Positions 36,499-45,922 of a stretch of DNA of 64,000 bases are shown in pieces. Below the pieces are notes generated by a model that was not told where the DNA came from, made no database searches, and saw only the letters and a program-made list of their open reading frames with translations. Within the stretch, counting starts at the first letter, position 1; each line of letters begins with the position of its first letter. Made by a program: the position numbers and the translations under genes. Origin of the DNA: Kineococcus aurantiacus (GTDB lineage Bacteria; Actinomycetota; Actinomycetes; Actinomycetales; Kineococcaceae); NCBI RefSeq assembly GCF_013409345.1, contig NZ_JACCBB010000001.1:1-64000 (forward strand). The letters are read 5' to 3'.

Positions 36499-37182
36499 TC
36501 AGTGACCGCCCTGGATCCCGTCGGCGGACGAACCCGGCCGCGGCTGGGCACGAGAGGTGGTGGACCGGGCGCGCTTCTGGTGAGCGCGCACGTTGGCCAC
36601 GTTCCCGCACGACGTCACGTCGTGCCAGATGCGGCTGCAGTTCCTGGACCGGTCGAAGAACGCGGTGGGGCAACCGTCGTCCGCGCAGACCTTCAGACGC
36701 CGGGCGGTGCCACCCGCCGCGGCGAGGAGCAGTTGCACCAGCAGGCAGGAGCGGACGAGCTCGGCACCACTGCCCTGCGGTTCCAGGCTCACCGACCCCC
36801 CGCCGGACAGCGCGATGGTCGCACCGGCGCGGGCCAGGACCTCCACCCCTGCACCGCTGCGGGAACCGTCCCCGCCTCCCGGTCGCGGCACCGCCGGGCC
36901 GCGCGCACGCAGGCCCTCACGCAGGTCGTCACGCAGCAGCCGCAGGTCGCGCACGTCGCGCTCGGACAGGACGGTGCGCCGGGCGCCCGTCGCAGCACCG
37001 TGTTCCGCCAGGACGGCCAGGGCCCGGTCCAGCCACCGTTGTGCGCCGGACTGGCCGGCGAGCAGGTCCTCCTGGAGCGGGCGTCCGGCTGACGCGGTGT
37101 TGAGGAAGTCCTACACGAAACCCAACCCGTCCGGCGCGCTGCTGTCGAGGTACCTCGAGGTGGCCGCCCACTGCGGGTTCAC
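36499..37182 (-). pseudogene. CGNR zinc-finger regulator interrupted by an amber codon
   Basis: On the minus strand from a GTG at 37182 the frame reads a homologue of the gene at 37452-38093, but a TAG (37113-37111) replaces the glutamate in the paralogue's FVEDLLNTASAGRP; here it is FV, stop, DFLNTASAGRP. The rest continues intact: an ABATE-like domain, then LKVCADDGCPTAFFD and RIWHDVTSCGNVANVRAHQ, the CGNR-type zinc site. The downstream part could restart at the GTG at 36954, which would keep the zinc domain. Confidence 0.75.
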
Positions 37183-37451
37183 GGTGCCGTCCCCGCCACC
37201 CGCAGCGGCGCCCGCAGGACGGCGCCCCCGGGAACGGTGCAGCCAGTCACTGAGCGACCTCCCAGGGAATCCGTCCCTCGATGCTCGGTGGATCGTCGAA
37301 CTCGAGTGATCGAGGTTGGGCTCTTACGAGAAGTTCGGCAACCGTTGTTCCGGTGGTCGAGCCCGTCTCGTGCGAGCCGCCGGTGGGGCCGGGCTCACCG
37401 CGCGACTGCCGCGGCACGACGGTGCCGCCGGGCGGCTGCACCCGGCGGCCC

Positions 37452-38093
37452 TCACCGCGCCACGCCGGCGGACGCCCCCTCCTTGAGCCGCCGGCGGTAG
37501 GCCCGCAGGTTGGCGGCGTTGCCGCACGTCTTGACGTCGTGCCAGATCCTGCTGCTGTTCTTGGACAGGTCGAAGAAGGCCGACTGGCACGCCTCGTTCG
37601 CGCAGACCTTCAGCCGGCCGCGTTGCCCTTGGACTTCGGCGACGGCCAGCTGCAGGAGGACGTACGAGCGGATCAGGTCCGCCCCCTGTCCCTGCGCCCG
37701 CACCTGCACGCGACCTCGCTGGTCCAGGACGAGACCGGCCACTCCGCGGGCGACGCTCTCCTGGCCCGCGTCACCGTCGTCGTCCGGGCCCCGGCCACCG
37801 GAGAACAGACCCGCCCGGAGGTCGTCGCGCAGGAGCCGCAGGTCGCGGACGTCGCGCGCCGACAACGTCACGCCGTCGCCGAGCGAGTCGTCGCCGACGG
37901 TCCGCAGCGCTCGCAGTGCCCCGTCGAGCCACTGCTGGGCGTCGTCGCGGTCGGCCAGCAGGTCGGGCAGGCGGGGACGTCCGGCTGAGGCGGTGTTGAG
38001 CAGGTCCTCGACGAAGGCCAGCCCTCCCGGCGCGATCGAATCGCCGTACCGCGCTGAGGCGACCCAGCCGCCGACCGGTGCCGTCGAAACCAT
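37452..38093 (-). CDS. CGNR zinc-finger (ABATE-domain) regulator
   Basis: A 213-residue protein with an N-terminal ABATE domain (about 25-165) and a C-terminal CGNR-type zinc site: LKVCANEACQSAFFD, then RIWHDVKTCGNAANLRAYRR. The third ligand is histidine (WHD) rather than the common cysteine, and the motif is CGNA rather than CGNR. Such proteins are presumed stress-responsive transcription regulators. GGAGTGGAGGACGG precedes the ATG. It is a paralogue of the broken gene directly downstream on the same strand. Confidence 0.85.
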   Translation of the reverse strand: MVSTAPVGGWVASARYGDSIAPGGLAFVEDLLNTASAGRPRLPDLLADRDDAQQWLDGALRALRTVGDDSLGDGVTLSARDVRDLRLLRDDLRAGLFSGGRGPDDDGDAGQESVARGVAGLVLDQRGRVQVRAQGQGADLIRSYVLLQLAVAEVQGQRGRLKVCANEACQSAFFDLSKNSSRIWHDVKTCGNAANLRAYRRRLKEGASAGVAR

Positions 38094-38259
38094 CCGTCCT
38101 CCACTCCAGCGCGTGCGGCGGGCGCCCGGGGACGGGCGCGACCGTTGCGGTTCCCGCCAGGGTAACCGCACCACCACGAGCGTTCTTCCGTCGTGTCTGT
38201 CGCGCCCGACCGCCGGCGAGCGGGAGGTGACCGTCCGCGCTGAGCAGCGCTGCACCGAC

Positions 38260-38986
38260 GAGTACCTCCGGCGATTCCCCGCAAGACGACTCGTTGGGTG
38301 CAGCGCCCCTCGAGGGGCAGGACCCGGGTCACGTCCAGGACCCCCACCACGAGGCCGGCCTCCGGCTCCCGGCCCACGGTCCTCGGGGGGAGCGTCACCT
38401 CGACCTCCACTCCCGTGGCGGACGTCGTGAGCTCCTTCACGGTGAAGTCGCTCTGGTGCTCGCCCTGCACCTGGACTCAGCCCTGCCTCGGCGCACTCGT
38501 CCCGGTTCCGGCGAGGGTGACCACGACCAGCTTGCTGGAGCTCTGGCCGCACGGGACGTCGCCGAAGTCGAGGGACTCCTCGCTGAGCGAGGAGGAGAAC
38601 GGCTGCACCTCGCTCGGGCCACCGCTGGCGAGCAGCACCTTCGTCACCTCCGCCACCAGGTCGAGGAACACCTCGTCGATGAAGCCCACCACGAAGGCGG
38701 TCCCGCCGTGGAAACCGGTCTCGGCCGGGGTCGAGGGCCCGATCGGGGGCACGGTGCCCGGTTCCGCGCCGTGGTCCGTGTCCGTGTCCGTGGTGGTGTT
38801 CTCGGACGTCGCACCGGCGGTGGGGAGCACCGTCTGCAGGACGGGGAACGCCACCGTGGCGGCCACGGCTCCTGCGACGAGGCGGATCAGGTGCCGGACG
38901 AACCAGCGGTCGTCCCAGTCGTGGCTGTGCTGGGCCGTCCCGACCAGGCTGACCGTCGCCCCACCGAGTGCGAAGGGCGCCGGCAC
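38260..38986 (-). pseudogene. Membrane-anchored DUF1573/ASH-like protein split by TGA
   Basis: The minus strand from the GTG at 38986 encodes a short cytoplasmic part, a membrane segment (about residues 30-55), a Thr/Asp-rich linker and a domain containing SLDFGDVPCGQSSSKLVVV, typical of ASH/choice-of-anchor beta-sandwich domains. A TGA at 38479-38477 stops it, but the same frame continues with VQGEHQSDFTVKEL and VEVEVTLPPRTVG, the expected second half of that domain. After about 38260 similarity fades and the frame runs into the CGNR gene. It is probably inactive or truncated. Confidence 0.6.
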
Positions 38987-39225
38987 CGGTCAGCGCCAGT
39001 GGGGAACTCACGGTTCCTCCCCACGGACGTCCACTCCGGTCAGCCGGGGCACGGCACGTCCTCCCACCCCGGTGGTGGGTGCGCCGCCCCGATCAGGGCG
39101 GCACGGGGTCGCTGCGGGAACTCCGCGTCCCGCGCTGTCTCGAGGGCGAGGCGGTCGGGGACGGTGGTGAGGATCGTCGGCGTGCGGACCGCTCACTGCC
39201 GCCGGGTCCGGCCGCGCACCTCGGC

Positions 39226-39921
39226 TCACGCCGTGACGTTCCGGGCCAGGACCGACCGTGGCGCCGGCTGCGGCGCAGCACCCCTGAGCAGGACCGGGCT
39301 CGTGGCGGTCAGCGCCAGCGCCACGACGCAGCGGAACAGCAGTTCCCAGACGTCGCCGGCCTCGGTGGCGAACCAGGAGCCGATCACGCCCGCCGTGCCG
39401 ACCAGCGGCACCCAGGTCGCCAGCAGCCGCGCCCGCCGCAGGCCCCACAGCAGGACCGGCACGCCGAGGTAGTACCCGGGCAGCATGAGCAGGAAGGCGA
39501 TCCCCAGCCCGGGTCCGCCGGCCATGCGTTCGGCGACGCTCACCACCTCCGCCGGCACGGGGAGCTGGGAACCGGCCAGGACGGGCACGTCGGCCTCCGA
39601 CGTGCCCACCAGGACCATCCCCACCATCCCGGCGCCCGCGAGGCAGGCACCGGTGACGCTCAGCGCGGACCCGCGCCCGCGCACCGCCCGGCCCAGCGCG
39701 CTGACCGCCGGCAGGAGCACCAGACCGGCCGCCGCCAGCGTGAGCGACCACGCGGTCCAGCGGCCCTGCTCGGCCACGGCGTAGGTCAGCAGGTCCCCGG
39801 AGCTGTCGCCGGGCATGGAGGGGTCCAGGGCGCCGGTGGCCGCGAGCAGCACCGCCCCCACCACGAGGCAGACCCCGGCGAGCCGGGTGCGGACGAGTGG
39901 ACGATCGACGGGCAGGGACAC
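39226..39921 (-). CDS. Multi-pass integral membrane protein
   Basis: A 231-residue protein with about six transmembrane helices, among them LAGVCLVVGAVLLAATGAL, WTAWSLTLAAAGLVLLPAV, VTGACLAGAGMVGMVLVG, GIAFLLMLPGYYLGVPVLL and VALALTATSPVLLR. No catalytic motif was seen. It resembles the many unassigned six-helix actinobacterial membrane proteins. AGGAGGAG precedes the GTG at 39921. It is divergent from the two-component system at 40115. Confidence 0.8.
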   Translation of the reverse strand: MSLPVDRPLVRTRLAGVCLVVGAVLLAATGALDPSMPGDSSGDLLTYAVAEQGRWTAWSLTLAAAGLVLLPAVSALGRAVRGRGSALSVTGACLAGAGMVGMVLVGTSEADVPVLAGSQLPVPAEVVSVAERMAGGPGLGIAFLLMLPGYYLGVPVLLWGLRRARLLATWVPLVGTAGVIGSWFATEAGDVWELLFRCVVALALTATSPVLLRGAAPQPAPRSVLARNVTA

Positions 39922-40101
39922 GGCTCCTCCTGAGGTCGTCGCCCCCCGGGCGGGAGGCGTGGGACTGGACGGTAGGAACCGGCGGTGCCCCCGGGCGTCA
40001 GGCGTGCTGCGGAGCCGCGTCCCCCGCGGGGTGGAGGGGCGGGTGCACCTCCCCCTCACGGCGGACGCCGCCAGGTGGATGACGTCGCAGCGGCGGCGGC
40101 C

Positions 40102-40107
40102 TACCGT
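40102..40107 (+). promoter_or_regulatory. -10 element for leaderless two-component transcript
   Basis: TACCGT ends seven bases before the ATG at 40115; there is no Shine-Dalgarno. Confidence 0.45.
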
Positions 40108-40114
40108 GCTGGTC

Positions 40115-41350
40115 ATGTCCAGGTGGCAGGTGCTGCGGCGGTGGGACGTCGCGCTGCCCCTGCTGCTCACCGCCGTGGCGCAGGTCGAGCTGCACCTCCC
40201 GTACAGCACGGAGTCGGCTCCGGTCTCGCCGGCGCACTCGCTGTTCCTGCTCGGGGTGACGCTGCCGCTGGTGGCCCAGCGCCGCGCTCCCTCCCTGGCC
40301 CCGGTGGCCGCCGCGGCGGTGTGGGCGGTCGAGCCGCTGCTGTTCCCGGTGACCAACACCTTCGCGGTGCCGCTCACCGTCCTCGGCCTGGGGCCCCTGG
40401 CCGCTGCGCGGTGGGCGCCGACCCCGGCCAGGGCCTGGGCCGGCTGCGTGTGCGTCGTCGCGCTGATCGCCGTGCAGGGGGCGACGAACGCCGAGTACGG
40501 CGTCGGCGGCACCGTCTCCGGCGTCGTCTTCGGCTCGGCCCTGGCCGTGGTCGGCGCCGTGTGGCGCCGTCACACCAGCCAGCGCGGACGGGCCGAGGAA
40601 CGCGCCGCGGCCGAGCACGAGGCGCGGGAGGAGTCGGAGCGGGCGCTGGCCACCGAGCGCGCGCGCATCGCCCGGGAGCTGCACGACGCCGTGGGCCACG
40701 GGCTGAGCGTGGTGGTGCTGCAGGCGCGCGGCGCGCGCCGGGTCCTGACGGCCGATCCCGTCCTGGCCGGGAACGCGCTGGACGAGGTGGAACGCGCCGC
40801 GATGCGCTCGATCCACGAGATGCGGCTGTTGACGGGTCTGCTGCGCCTGCCCACCGGCGCCGCGGCGCCGCAGCCCGGTCTGGAGGAGCTGGGCGCGCTG
40901 GCCGAGACGGTGCGGGCCGCGGGAACGCCCGTCGCGTTGCGCCTGCCCACCCCGTTGCCGGACCTGCCGACCGCGCTGGCCGTCACCTGCTACCGGATCG
41001 TGCAGGAGGCGCTGACCAACGCGCTGCGCCACGCGCCCGGCAGCGCCGTGCAGGTCGAGGTGCGGCTCGAGGCGCGTTCCTCCGGGTCCGCCGTCGTGCT
41101 GCAGGTCCTCACCGACCGCCCCACCGGCGCCGTCGCCCCTGCCGGGGAGGGCGACACGGGGGCGGGGCGTGCCTGGAAGGGGGGTACCGGCCTGCCGGGC
41201 GTCCGCGAGCGCGTCGACCTGTTCGGCGGCCGGCTGGACGTCGGCCCGCTGCCCGGCGGTGGGCACCGGCTGCACGCCTCCTTGCCGGTGCCGGCCCCCG
41301 GGCGGGTCGCTCGCCCCCTGCCCGACGACGCGGGGCGGGCGGCGACGTGA
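40115..41350 (+). CDS. Sensor histidine kinase (NarL/DesK-type, HisKA_3)
   Basis: A 411-residue kinase. Four to five transmembrane helices (about 10-150) carry little outside the membrane. HisKA_3 follows with the phosphorylated H190 in RARIARELHDAVGHGLSV, then a HATPase domain with the N-box ALTNALRHA (about 310-320) and G-boxes GGTGLPGVRERV. It is typical of kinases sensing membrane state or cell-wall antibiotics. Its stop overlaps the response-regulator start (GTGA). Expression may be leaderless from TACCGT at 40102. Confidence 0.93.
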   Translation: MSRWQVLRRWDVALPLLLTAVAQVELHLPYSTESAPVSPAHSLFLLGVTLPLVAQRRAPSLAPVAAAAVWAVEPLLFPVTNTFAVPLTVLGLGPLAAARWAPTPARAWAGCVCVVALIAVQGATNAEYGVGGTVSGVVFGSALAVVGAVWRRHTSQRGRAEERAAAEHEAREESERALATERARIARELHDAVGHGLSVVVLQARGARRVLTADPVLAGNALDEVERAAMRSIHEMRLLTGLLRLPTGAAAPQPGLEELGALAETVRAAGTPVALRLPTPLPDLPTALAVTCYRIVQEALTNALRHAPGSAVQVEVRLEARSSGSAVVLQVLTDRPTGAVAPAGEGDTGAGRAWKGGTGLPGVRERVDLFGGRLDVGPLPGGGHRLHASLPVPAPGRVARPLPDDAGRAAT

Positions 41351-42063
41351 ACCTGCGCGTCCTCGTCGTGGACGACGAGCGGCTGGTGCGGGCGGGTTTC
41401 CGCATGATCCTGGGTTCGGAGCCGGGGGTGGAGATCGTCGGTGAGGCCGGCGACGGTGTCGAGGCGGTCACCGCGGCCCGGGCCCTGCGCCCCGACGTCG
41501 TCCTCATGGACGTGCGGATGCCGCGGATGGACGGGATCGAGGCCACGCGCCGCATCGTCCGGCTGGACCCGGCGCCGGCCGTGCTGGTGGTGACGACGTT
41601 CGACCAGGACGAGCACGTGTACGCGGCGTTGCGCGCCGGGGCGGGAGGGTTCCTGCTCAAGGACGCCCCCGAGTCCCAGCTCGTGGCGGCGTTGCGCACG
41701 GTGGCCGAGGGGGTTTCCCTGCTGGCGCCGTCGGTGACCCGGCGACTGGTCGAGTCGCTGTCCCCGCCCCCGAGTTCACCGGCCGTACCGGTGGGCGGGC
41801 TGCACGACCTGACGCCGCGCGAGCTGGACGTCCTCGAACTGCTGGCGGGCGGGCTGGCCAACGGTGAGATCGCCGAGCGGCTGGGCGTGGGCGACGCGAC
41901 GGTCAAGACACACGTGTCCCGGGTCCTGACCAAGCTGGGCCTGGCCAGCCGGTCCCAGGCGGTGGTGGCGGCCTACGAGAGCGGGCTGGTCCGCCCCGCC
42001 GGCACGACCCGGCCGGCAGCGCACGAGGAGGGTCCGGCGGGGACGTCCCCGGCCGACCGTTGA
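41347..42063 (+). CDS. NarL/FixJ-type response regulator
   Basis: A 238-residue partner of the kinase just upstream. The receiver domain (about 3-120) has D9/D10, the phosphorylated D55 in [12 protein letters not shown], the T of VVTTFD, and K in FLLKDA. The C-terminal LuxR-type helix-turn-helix (about 150-215) reads [20 protein letters not shown] and [14 protein letters not shown]. The GTG start overlaps the kinase stop. A tail of about 25 residues follows the DNA-binding domain. Targets are unknown; the secreted protease convergent to it is one candidate. Confidence 0.94.
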   Translation: MNLRVLVVDDERLVRAGFRMILGSEPGVEIVGEAGDGVEAVTAARALRPDVVLMDVRMPRMDGIEATRRIVRLDPAPAVLVVTTFDQDEHVYAALRAGAGGFLLKDAPESQLVAALRTVAEGVSLLAPSVTRRLVESLSPPPSSPAVPVGGLHDLTPRELDVLELLAGGLANGEIAERLGVGDATVKTHVSRVLTKLGLASRSQAVVAAYESGLVRPAGTTRPAAHEEGPAGTSPADR

Positions 42064-42085
42064 CCGCACCACCGGCCCGCACGCG

Positions 42086-42123
42086 GCGAAGGCCCACCGG
42101 CGCGCTCGCCGGTGGGCCTTCGC
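42086..42123. terminator. Very strong bidirectional hairpin terminator
   Basis: A perfect 17-base stem with a 4-base loop (arms 42086-42102 and 42107-42123) lies between the convergent response regulator and protease genes, 23 and 17 bases from their stops. Confidence 0.85.
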
Positions 42124-42139
42124 GGTGCGGGACGGAGCG

Positions 42140-44446
42140 TCAGCTCACGCGGACCTGCATGAAGGAGTCGCGGGCGCTGGTGCTGACCACGGTGATCTTC
42201 GTGCCGGTCTTCGGGACGTCCACCCCGGACCAGCCGTTGGCGTCCGGCTGCTCGCCGGCCGCGACGTACCAGTCCTTCGTGTCGTCGAAGGTCGGCACCG
42301 CCGGCAAGCCGCCGTAGGTGCCGGCCTTGCCGGTGTCGGGGTCGTGCAGGGTGATCGTGTCCGTGCGCTCGCGCCCGAAGGTGGAGTCGTAGGACTGCAC
42401 GCGCGGGCGCCAGCTCTCACCGTTGCCGCGGTCGGTGCCCTCGTCGTCGGTCGGTTCGTAGGTCAGCGCCGGGTGGGCGTCGACCGGCAGGACCAGACCG
42501 CCGCCGGGGTGGGCGCCGACGTTGTTGTCGGCGTACTGGGAGTTCCAGTACGTGATGAGCAGGCCGTCCTGGTAGGGGTAGCGCTCGGCCCAGTCGGGGC
42601 GGGCCGGGTCTCCGAAGTTGTAGGGCCCGGTGGCCAGGCTGGCGTCGTAGCCGCGGTACTGGCGGTACTCGGCGAGGTAGGCGTTGAAGAAGGACTCCGT
42701 CGTGGTGCCGGTGGTGGTGGTGAAACCGTCGAGCGTCCAGTTCGTCACCGGGTTCGCGCCGAGGGAGACCGCGTCCACCTGCAGGCCCGGCTCGGTGGCC
42801 GCGCCGTCGGTCCAGTAGCGGAAACCGACCAGCGCGCCGGCGGGCACGGTCGCCAGGGAGGCGGTCAGGTCCACCCACTGGCCTCCGGTGCTGCCGGTGA
42901 TGCCCTGGCCGAAGTTCTGGCCGTTGGGGTCGCTCGTGGTGGAGCGGTTGGTGGGCACCGGGGTGAACGTCCTGCCGCCGTCGGTGGAGTAGACGACGTA
43001 GGCGTAGTCCCAGTCCTGCTCGATCTGGTACCTGACCTTGGCGCTGAGGGTGCTCGCCCCGGCCGGTCGCGGCGTGAGCATGGTGTTGTCGAGGTCGTCA
43101 CCGGCTCCGGAGTACCAGAAGTCGGAGCCCTCGAACGGCTTGCCGATCTCGGTGGTGACCTCCTTGTCGGGCAGGTTCACCACGAGCGCCTGCGCCTGCT
43201 TGGTGGTGGCCTCGGCGGGACCGAGCTTGGTGTTCGCCGTGGCGCCGGCGGCGACCGCCTCGTAGTCAAGCCAGCCCAGCTGCAGCTTCTCCCAGGCGCC
43301 CATGTGCATGGGCTCGGTGCCGATGCCGTCCTCGGGACGGCCGCTGCTGCCGTAGGAACCCGACGACATCAGCGACCAGTAGCCGGTGGAGTTCTCCGCG
43401 CCACCGGAGTTCCCGGAGGTGTCGTACAGGTCCGGCAGGCCCAGGTCGTGGCCGAACTCGTGGGAGAAGACACCCACGCCACCGTTCTCCGGCTCCACGG
43501 TGTAGTCGCCGACCCAGTACTTCGACTGCCCGATGCGCGTACCGCCCAGCGCGACGGTGGTGCCGCCCACGGTGGGGCCGCCGGCGCCCTGGCGGGTGGT
43601 CTGGTTGTACCAGCGGTGCGACCAGATCGCGGCCTGGCCCAGGCGTCCGCCACCGACCTCCTCGCCCTCGCCGGCGTGCACGGCCTGGAAGTGGTCGATG
43701 TACCCGTCGGGCTCGTCGAAGTTCCCGTCGCGGTCGAAGTCGTAGCGGTCCCACTGGTCGAAGCGGGAGAGTTCCTGGTCGATCTGCGCGGCGGTCTTGC
43801 CGGCCGCCGTCTGCTGGGCGTACCAGCCGTTCAGGGCGTCGTTGACGAACTTCCAGGCGGCCGCGTCGCCGAGGGCGTTGTCGCCGTAGGAGGCGCCGGC
43901 GCCGGGCACCTGCACCCAGTCCGTGACGGTGCCCTCGACGGTGTACCGCCCGGAGGAGACCTCGTCGTAGAAGTTGGCCATCGAGACGTCGCCGTCGGCC
44001 TGCGAGAACAGCAGGTCCTGGTAGTACGGCTGGGAGAAGTCCTTCGTCCAGATGGTGGTGTTGTCCACCGCCCGGTCCGGCGCGGGGATGCTGTTGTGCT
44101 TGAGGTCGGAGAACTCACCGAGGACGGTGAAGATCTGGTCGGTGTCCTCGCGGGCGAGTTCGACGTACTGGCCCTTGGCGACCCGGACGACCTTGTTGTC
44201 GCCCCGGGGGGTGGCTTCGCCGGAGAGGACCTTCTCCAGCCCGGCGGCGCGCAGCGCGCGCTGCTTGTCGCTCAGCGGGTTGGAGCGGTCGTCCTCGCGT
44301 CCGCTGCCCTGCGGGCGTTCAGCGGCGGCTCGGTCCGCGGCGAAGGCGGTGGTGGTGGAGGTGGTTGCCGCGGCGGGTGCCGCGGCGGCGGCCGGGACGG
44401 CCACGACGAGCGCCGCTCCCAGAGCGGCGCACAACGTTCTTCTCAC
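42140..44446 (-). CDS. Secreted immune-inhibitor-A-type (M6) metalloprotease
   Basis: A 768-residue exported protease. The signal peptide is residues 1-28 (RRTLCAALGAALVVAVPAAA). A propeptide follows, then the M6 catalytic domain with zinc motif HEFGHDLGLPD (histidines near 328 and 332), and a C-terminal jelly-roll part (SDFWYSGAGDDLDNTML onward) with MAM/carbohydrate-binding-like features. It resembles Bacillus InhA, which degrades host antimicrobial proteins, and PrtV-type proteases. Here it is probably a general extracellular protease. A 17-base hairpin terminates it. Confidence 0.93.
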   Translation of the reverse strand: MRRTLCAALGAALVVAVPAAAAAPAAATTSTTTAFAADRAAAERPQGSGREDDRSNPLSDKQRALRAAGLEKVLSGEATPRGDNKVVRVAKGQYVELAREDTDQIFTVLGEFSDLKHNSIPAPDRAVDNTTIWTKDFSQPYYQDLLFSQADGDVSMANFYDEVSSGRYTVEGTVTDWVQVPGAGASYGDNALGDAAAWKFVNDALNGWYAQQTAAGKTAAQIDQELSRFDQWDRYDFDRDGNFDEPDGYIDHFQAVHAGEGEEVGGGRLGQAAIWSHRWYNQTTRQGAGGPTVGGTTVALGGTRIGQSKYWVGDYTVEPENGGVGVFSHEFGHDLGLPDLYDTSGNSGGAENSTGYWSLMSSGSYGSSGRPEDGIGTEPMHMGAWEKLQLGWLDYEAVAAGATANTKLGPAEATTKQAQALVVNLPDKEVTTEIGKPFEGSDFWYSGAGDDLDNTMLTPRPAGASTLSAKVRYQIEQDWDYAYVVYSTDGGRTFTPVPTNRSTTSDPNGQNFGQGITGSTGGQWVDLTASLATVPAGALVGFRYWTDGAATEPGLQVDAVSLGANPVTNWTLDGFTTTTGTTTESFFNAYLAEYRQYRGYDASLATGPYNFGDPARPDWAERYPYQDGLLITYWNSQYADNNVGAHPGGGLVLPVDAHPALTYEPTDDEGTDRGNGESWRPRVQSYDSTFGRERTDTITLHDPDTGKAGTYGGLPAVPTFDDTKDWYVAAGEQPDANGWSGVDVPKTGTKITVVSTSARDSFMQVRVS

Positions 44447-44670
44447 GGAACCTGCTCCTGGTGTTTGGGCCCGGCAGCGCCGGACGGGTGCACCGGCGGT
44501 CCTGGCGAGCGGTGGCCACCATAAGACAGTTCACAGCTGGAAAGCGAGACGTAACACACCGTTAACGAAATTGCCCGGTCGAACAGCACGGCGGCGTCGG
44601 CACGCCGCTCGGGCGCGGACGAGCGCGGCCACCGCGCGTGGAGCCGGGACCGGCGGGTTAGCGTGACGGC
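44447..44670. promoter_or_regulatory. Divergent promoter region, protease and enoyl reductase-like gene
   Basis: About 220 bases. TAGCGT (44659-44664) ends six bases before the GTG at 44671, indicating a leaderless plus-strand transcript. The minus-strand half is relatively AT-rich (about 44515-44575) and should hold the protease promoter, though no clear -35/-10 pair stands out. Confidence 0.4.
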
Positions 44671-45891
44671 GTGGCTCGCGACCTGGACATCGTGCTGTTC
44701 GGCGCCTCCGGCTTCGTCGGGCGGCTGACCGCGGCCCACCTGGCCGCGCACGCCCCGGCGGGGACGCGGATCGCCCTGGCCGGCCGCTCGCGCGAGAAGC
44801 TGACGGCCCTGGCCCGAGACCTGGGACCCGCCGCCGCGCACTGGCCGCTCGTGGTGGCCGACGCGTCCGACGAGGCGTCGCTGCGCACGCTCGCGGAGTC
44901 GACGCACGTCGTGGTCTCCACCGTCGGTCCCTACCTGCGCCACGGCCTCCCGCTCGTGCAGGCGTGCGCCCGCGCCGGCACCCACTACGCCGACCTGACC
45001 GGTGAGGTGCTCTTCGCGCGCGCCAGCATCGACACCGCCGACGAGGCGGCCCGCGCGAGCGGGGCGCGGATCGTGCACTCCTGCGGCTTCGACTCGGTGC
45101 CCTCGGACCTGGCCGTGCTGCTCGCGCACGAGTGGGCCCGGGCGCAGGGCGCCGGGCCCCTCGCGAGCGCCACGCTGGAGGTCCTGTCGGCGCGCGGCGG
45201 GCTCAGCGGCGGCACGGTCGACTCCCTGCGCCTGCAGCTGGACACCGCGCGCCGTGACCCGCGGGCACGGCGGCTGGTCGCCGACCCGTACGCCCTGAGC
45301 CCGGACCGAGCGGGCGAACCCGACCTGGGCCCCCAGCCCGACGCGTTCGGCCCGCACCGGCGCGCCGCGACCGGTGACTGGGTCGCGCCCTTCGTCATGA
45401 GCTCCTGCAACACCCGGGTGGTGCGGCGCAGCAACGCCCTGCTGGACCACGCGTACGGGCCGCGGCTGCGCTACGCGGAGGTCGTGGCGTTCTCCGGGCG
45501 CACCGCGGCTCTGCGGGCGAGCGCCGTCACGGCGGTGCTGGCCGGGCTCACGGGCCTGCTGGCCGTCCAGCCCCTGCGGCCACTGCTCGACCGCCTGCTG
45601 CCCGCCCCCGGCGCGGGACCGAGCGAGCGCACCCGCCGCACGGGGCACTTCCGGCTGCGCCTGGACGCGCGCACGGAGTCCGGGCGCCGCGCCACGGTGA
45701 CCGTCGCCGCCCAGGGCGACCCCGGCTACGCCGCGACCGCGGTCATGCTCGGCCAGAGCGCTCTGGCGCTGGCCCTCGACGGCGACCGCCTCCCCGCCCG
45801 CGCCGGCGTCCTGACCCCCGCCACGGGCATCGGGGCACCGCTCGTGGACCGCCTGCGCCGGGAGGGTTTCACGCTCGACGTCGCCGCCTGA
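44671..45891 (+). CDS. Saccharopine dehydrogenase-like / trans-acting enoyl reductase family protein
   Basis: A 406-residue protein with an N-terminal NADP-binding Rossmann domain (VLFGASGFVGRLT, residues 8-20; LAGRSREKL fits NADP). It has the conserved HYADLTGEV and HSCGFDSVPSDL segments typical of the family that includes mycobacterial trans-acting enoyl reductase (Rv2953-type) in lipid synthesis. In other actinobacteria such proteins probably reduce lipid or polyketide intermediates. A hydrophobic stretch near 290-310 could meet the membrane. It is convergent to a TetR gene. Confidence 0.9.
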   Translation: MARDLDIVLFGASGFVGRLTAAHLAAHAPAGTRIALAGRSREKLTALARDLGPAAAHWPLVVADASDEASLRTLAESTHVVVSTVGPYLRHGLPLVQACARAGTHYADLTGEVLFARASIDTADEAARASGARIVHSCGFDSVPSDLAVLLAHEWARAQGAGPLASATLEVLSARGGLSGGTVDSLRLQLDTARRDPRARRLVADPYALSPDRAGEPDLGPQPDAFGPHRRAATGDWVAPFVMSSCNTRVVRRSNALLDHAYGPRLRYAEVVAFSGRTAALRASAVTAVLAGLTGLLAVQPLRPLLDRLLPAPGAGPSERTRRTGHFRLRLDARTESGRRATVTVAAQGDPGYAATAVMLGQSALALALDGDRLPARAGVLTPATGIGAPLVDRLRREGFTLDVAA

Positions 45892-45922
45892 CCTCCCGGT
45901 CCGCCCGCGCACGACGTGACGG

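Noticed and set aside
36499-38093. Suppressor or recoding system reading TAG and TGA
   Set aside because: Two nonsense codons in neighbouring non-essential-looking genes are more simply explained by decay; no tRNA or recoding element was seen in the window.
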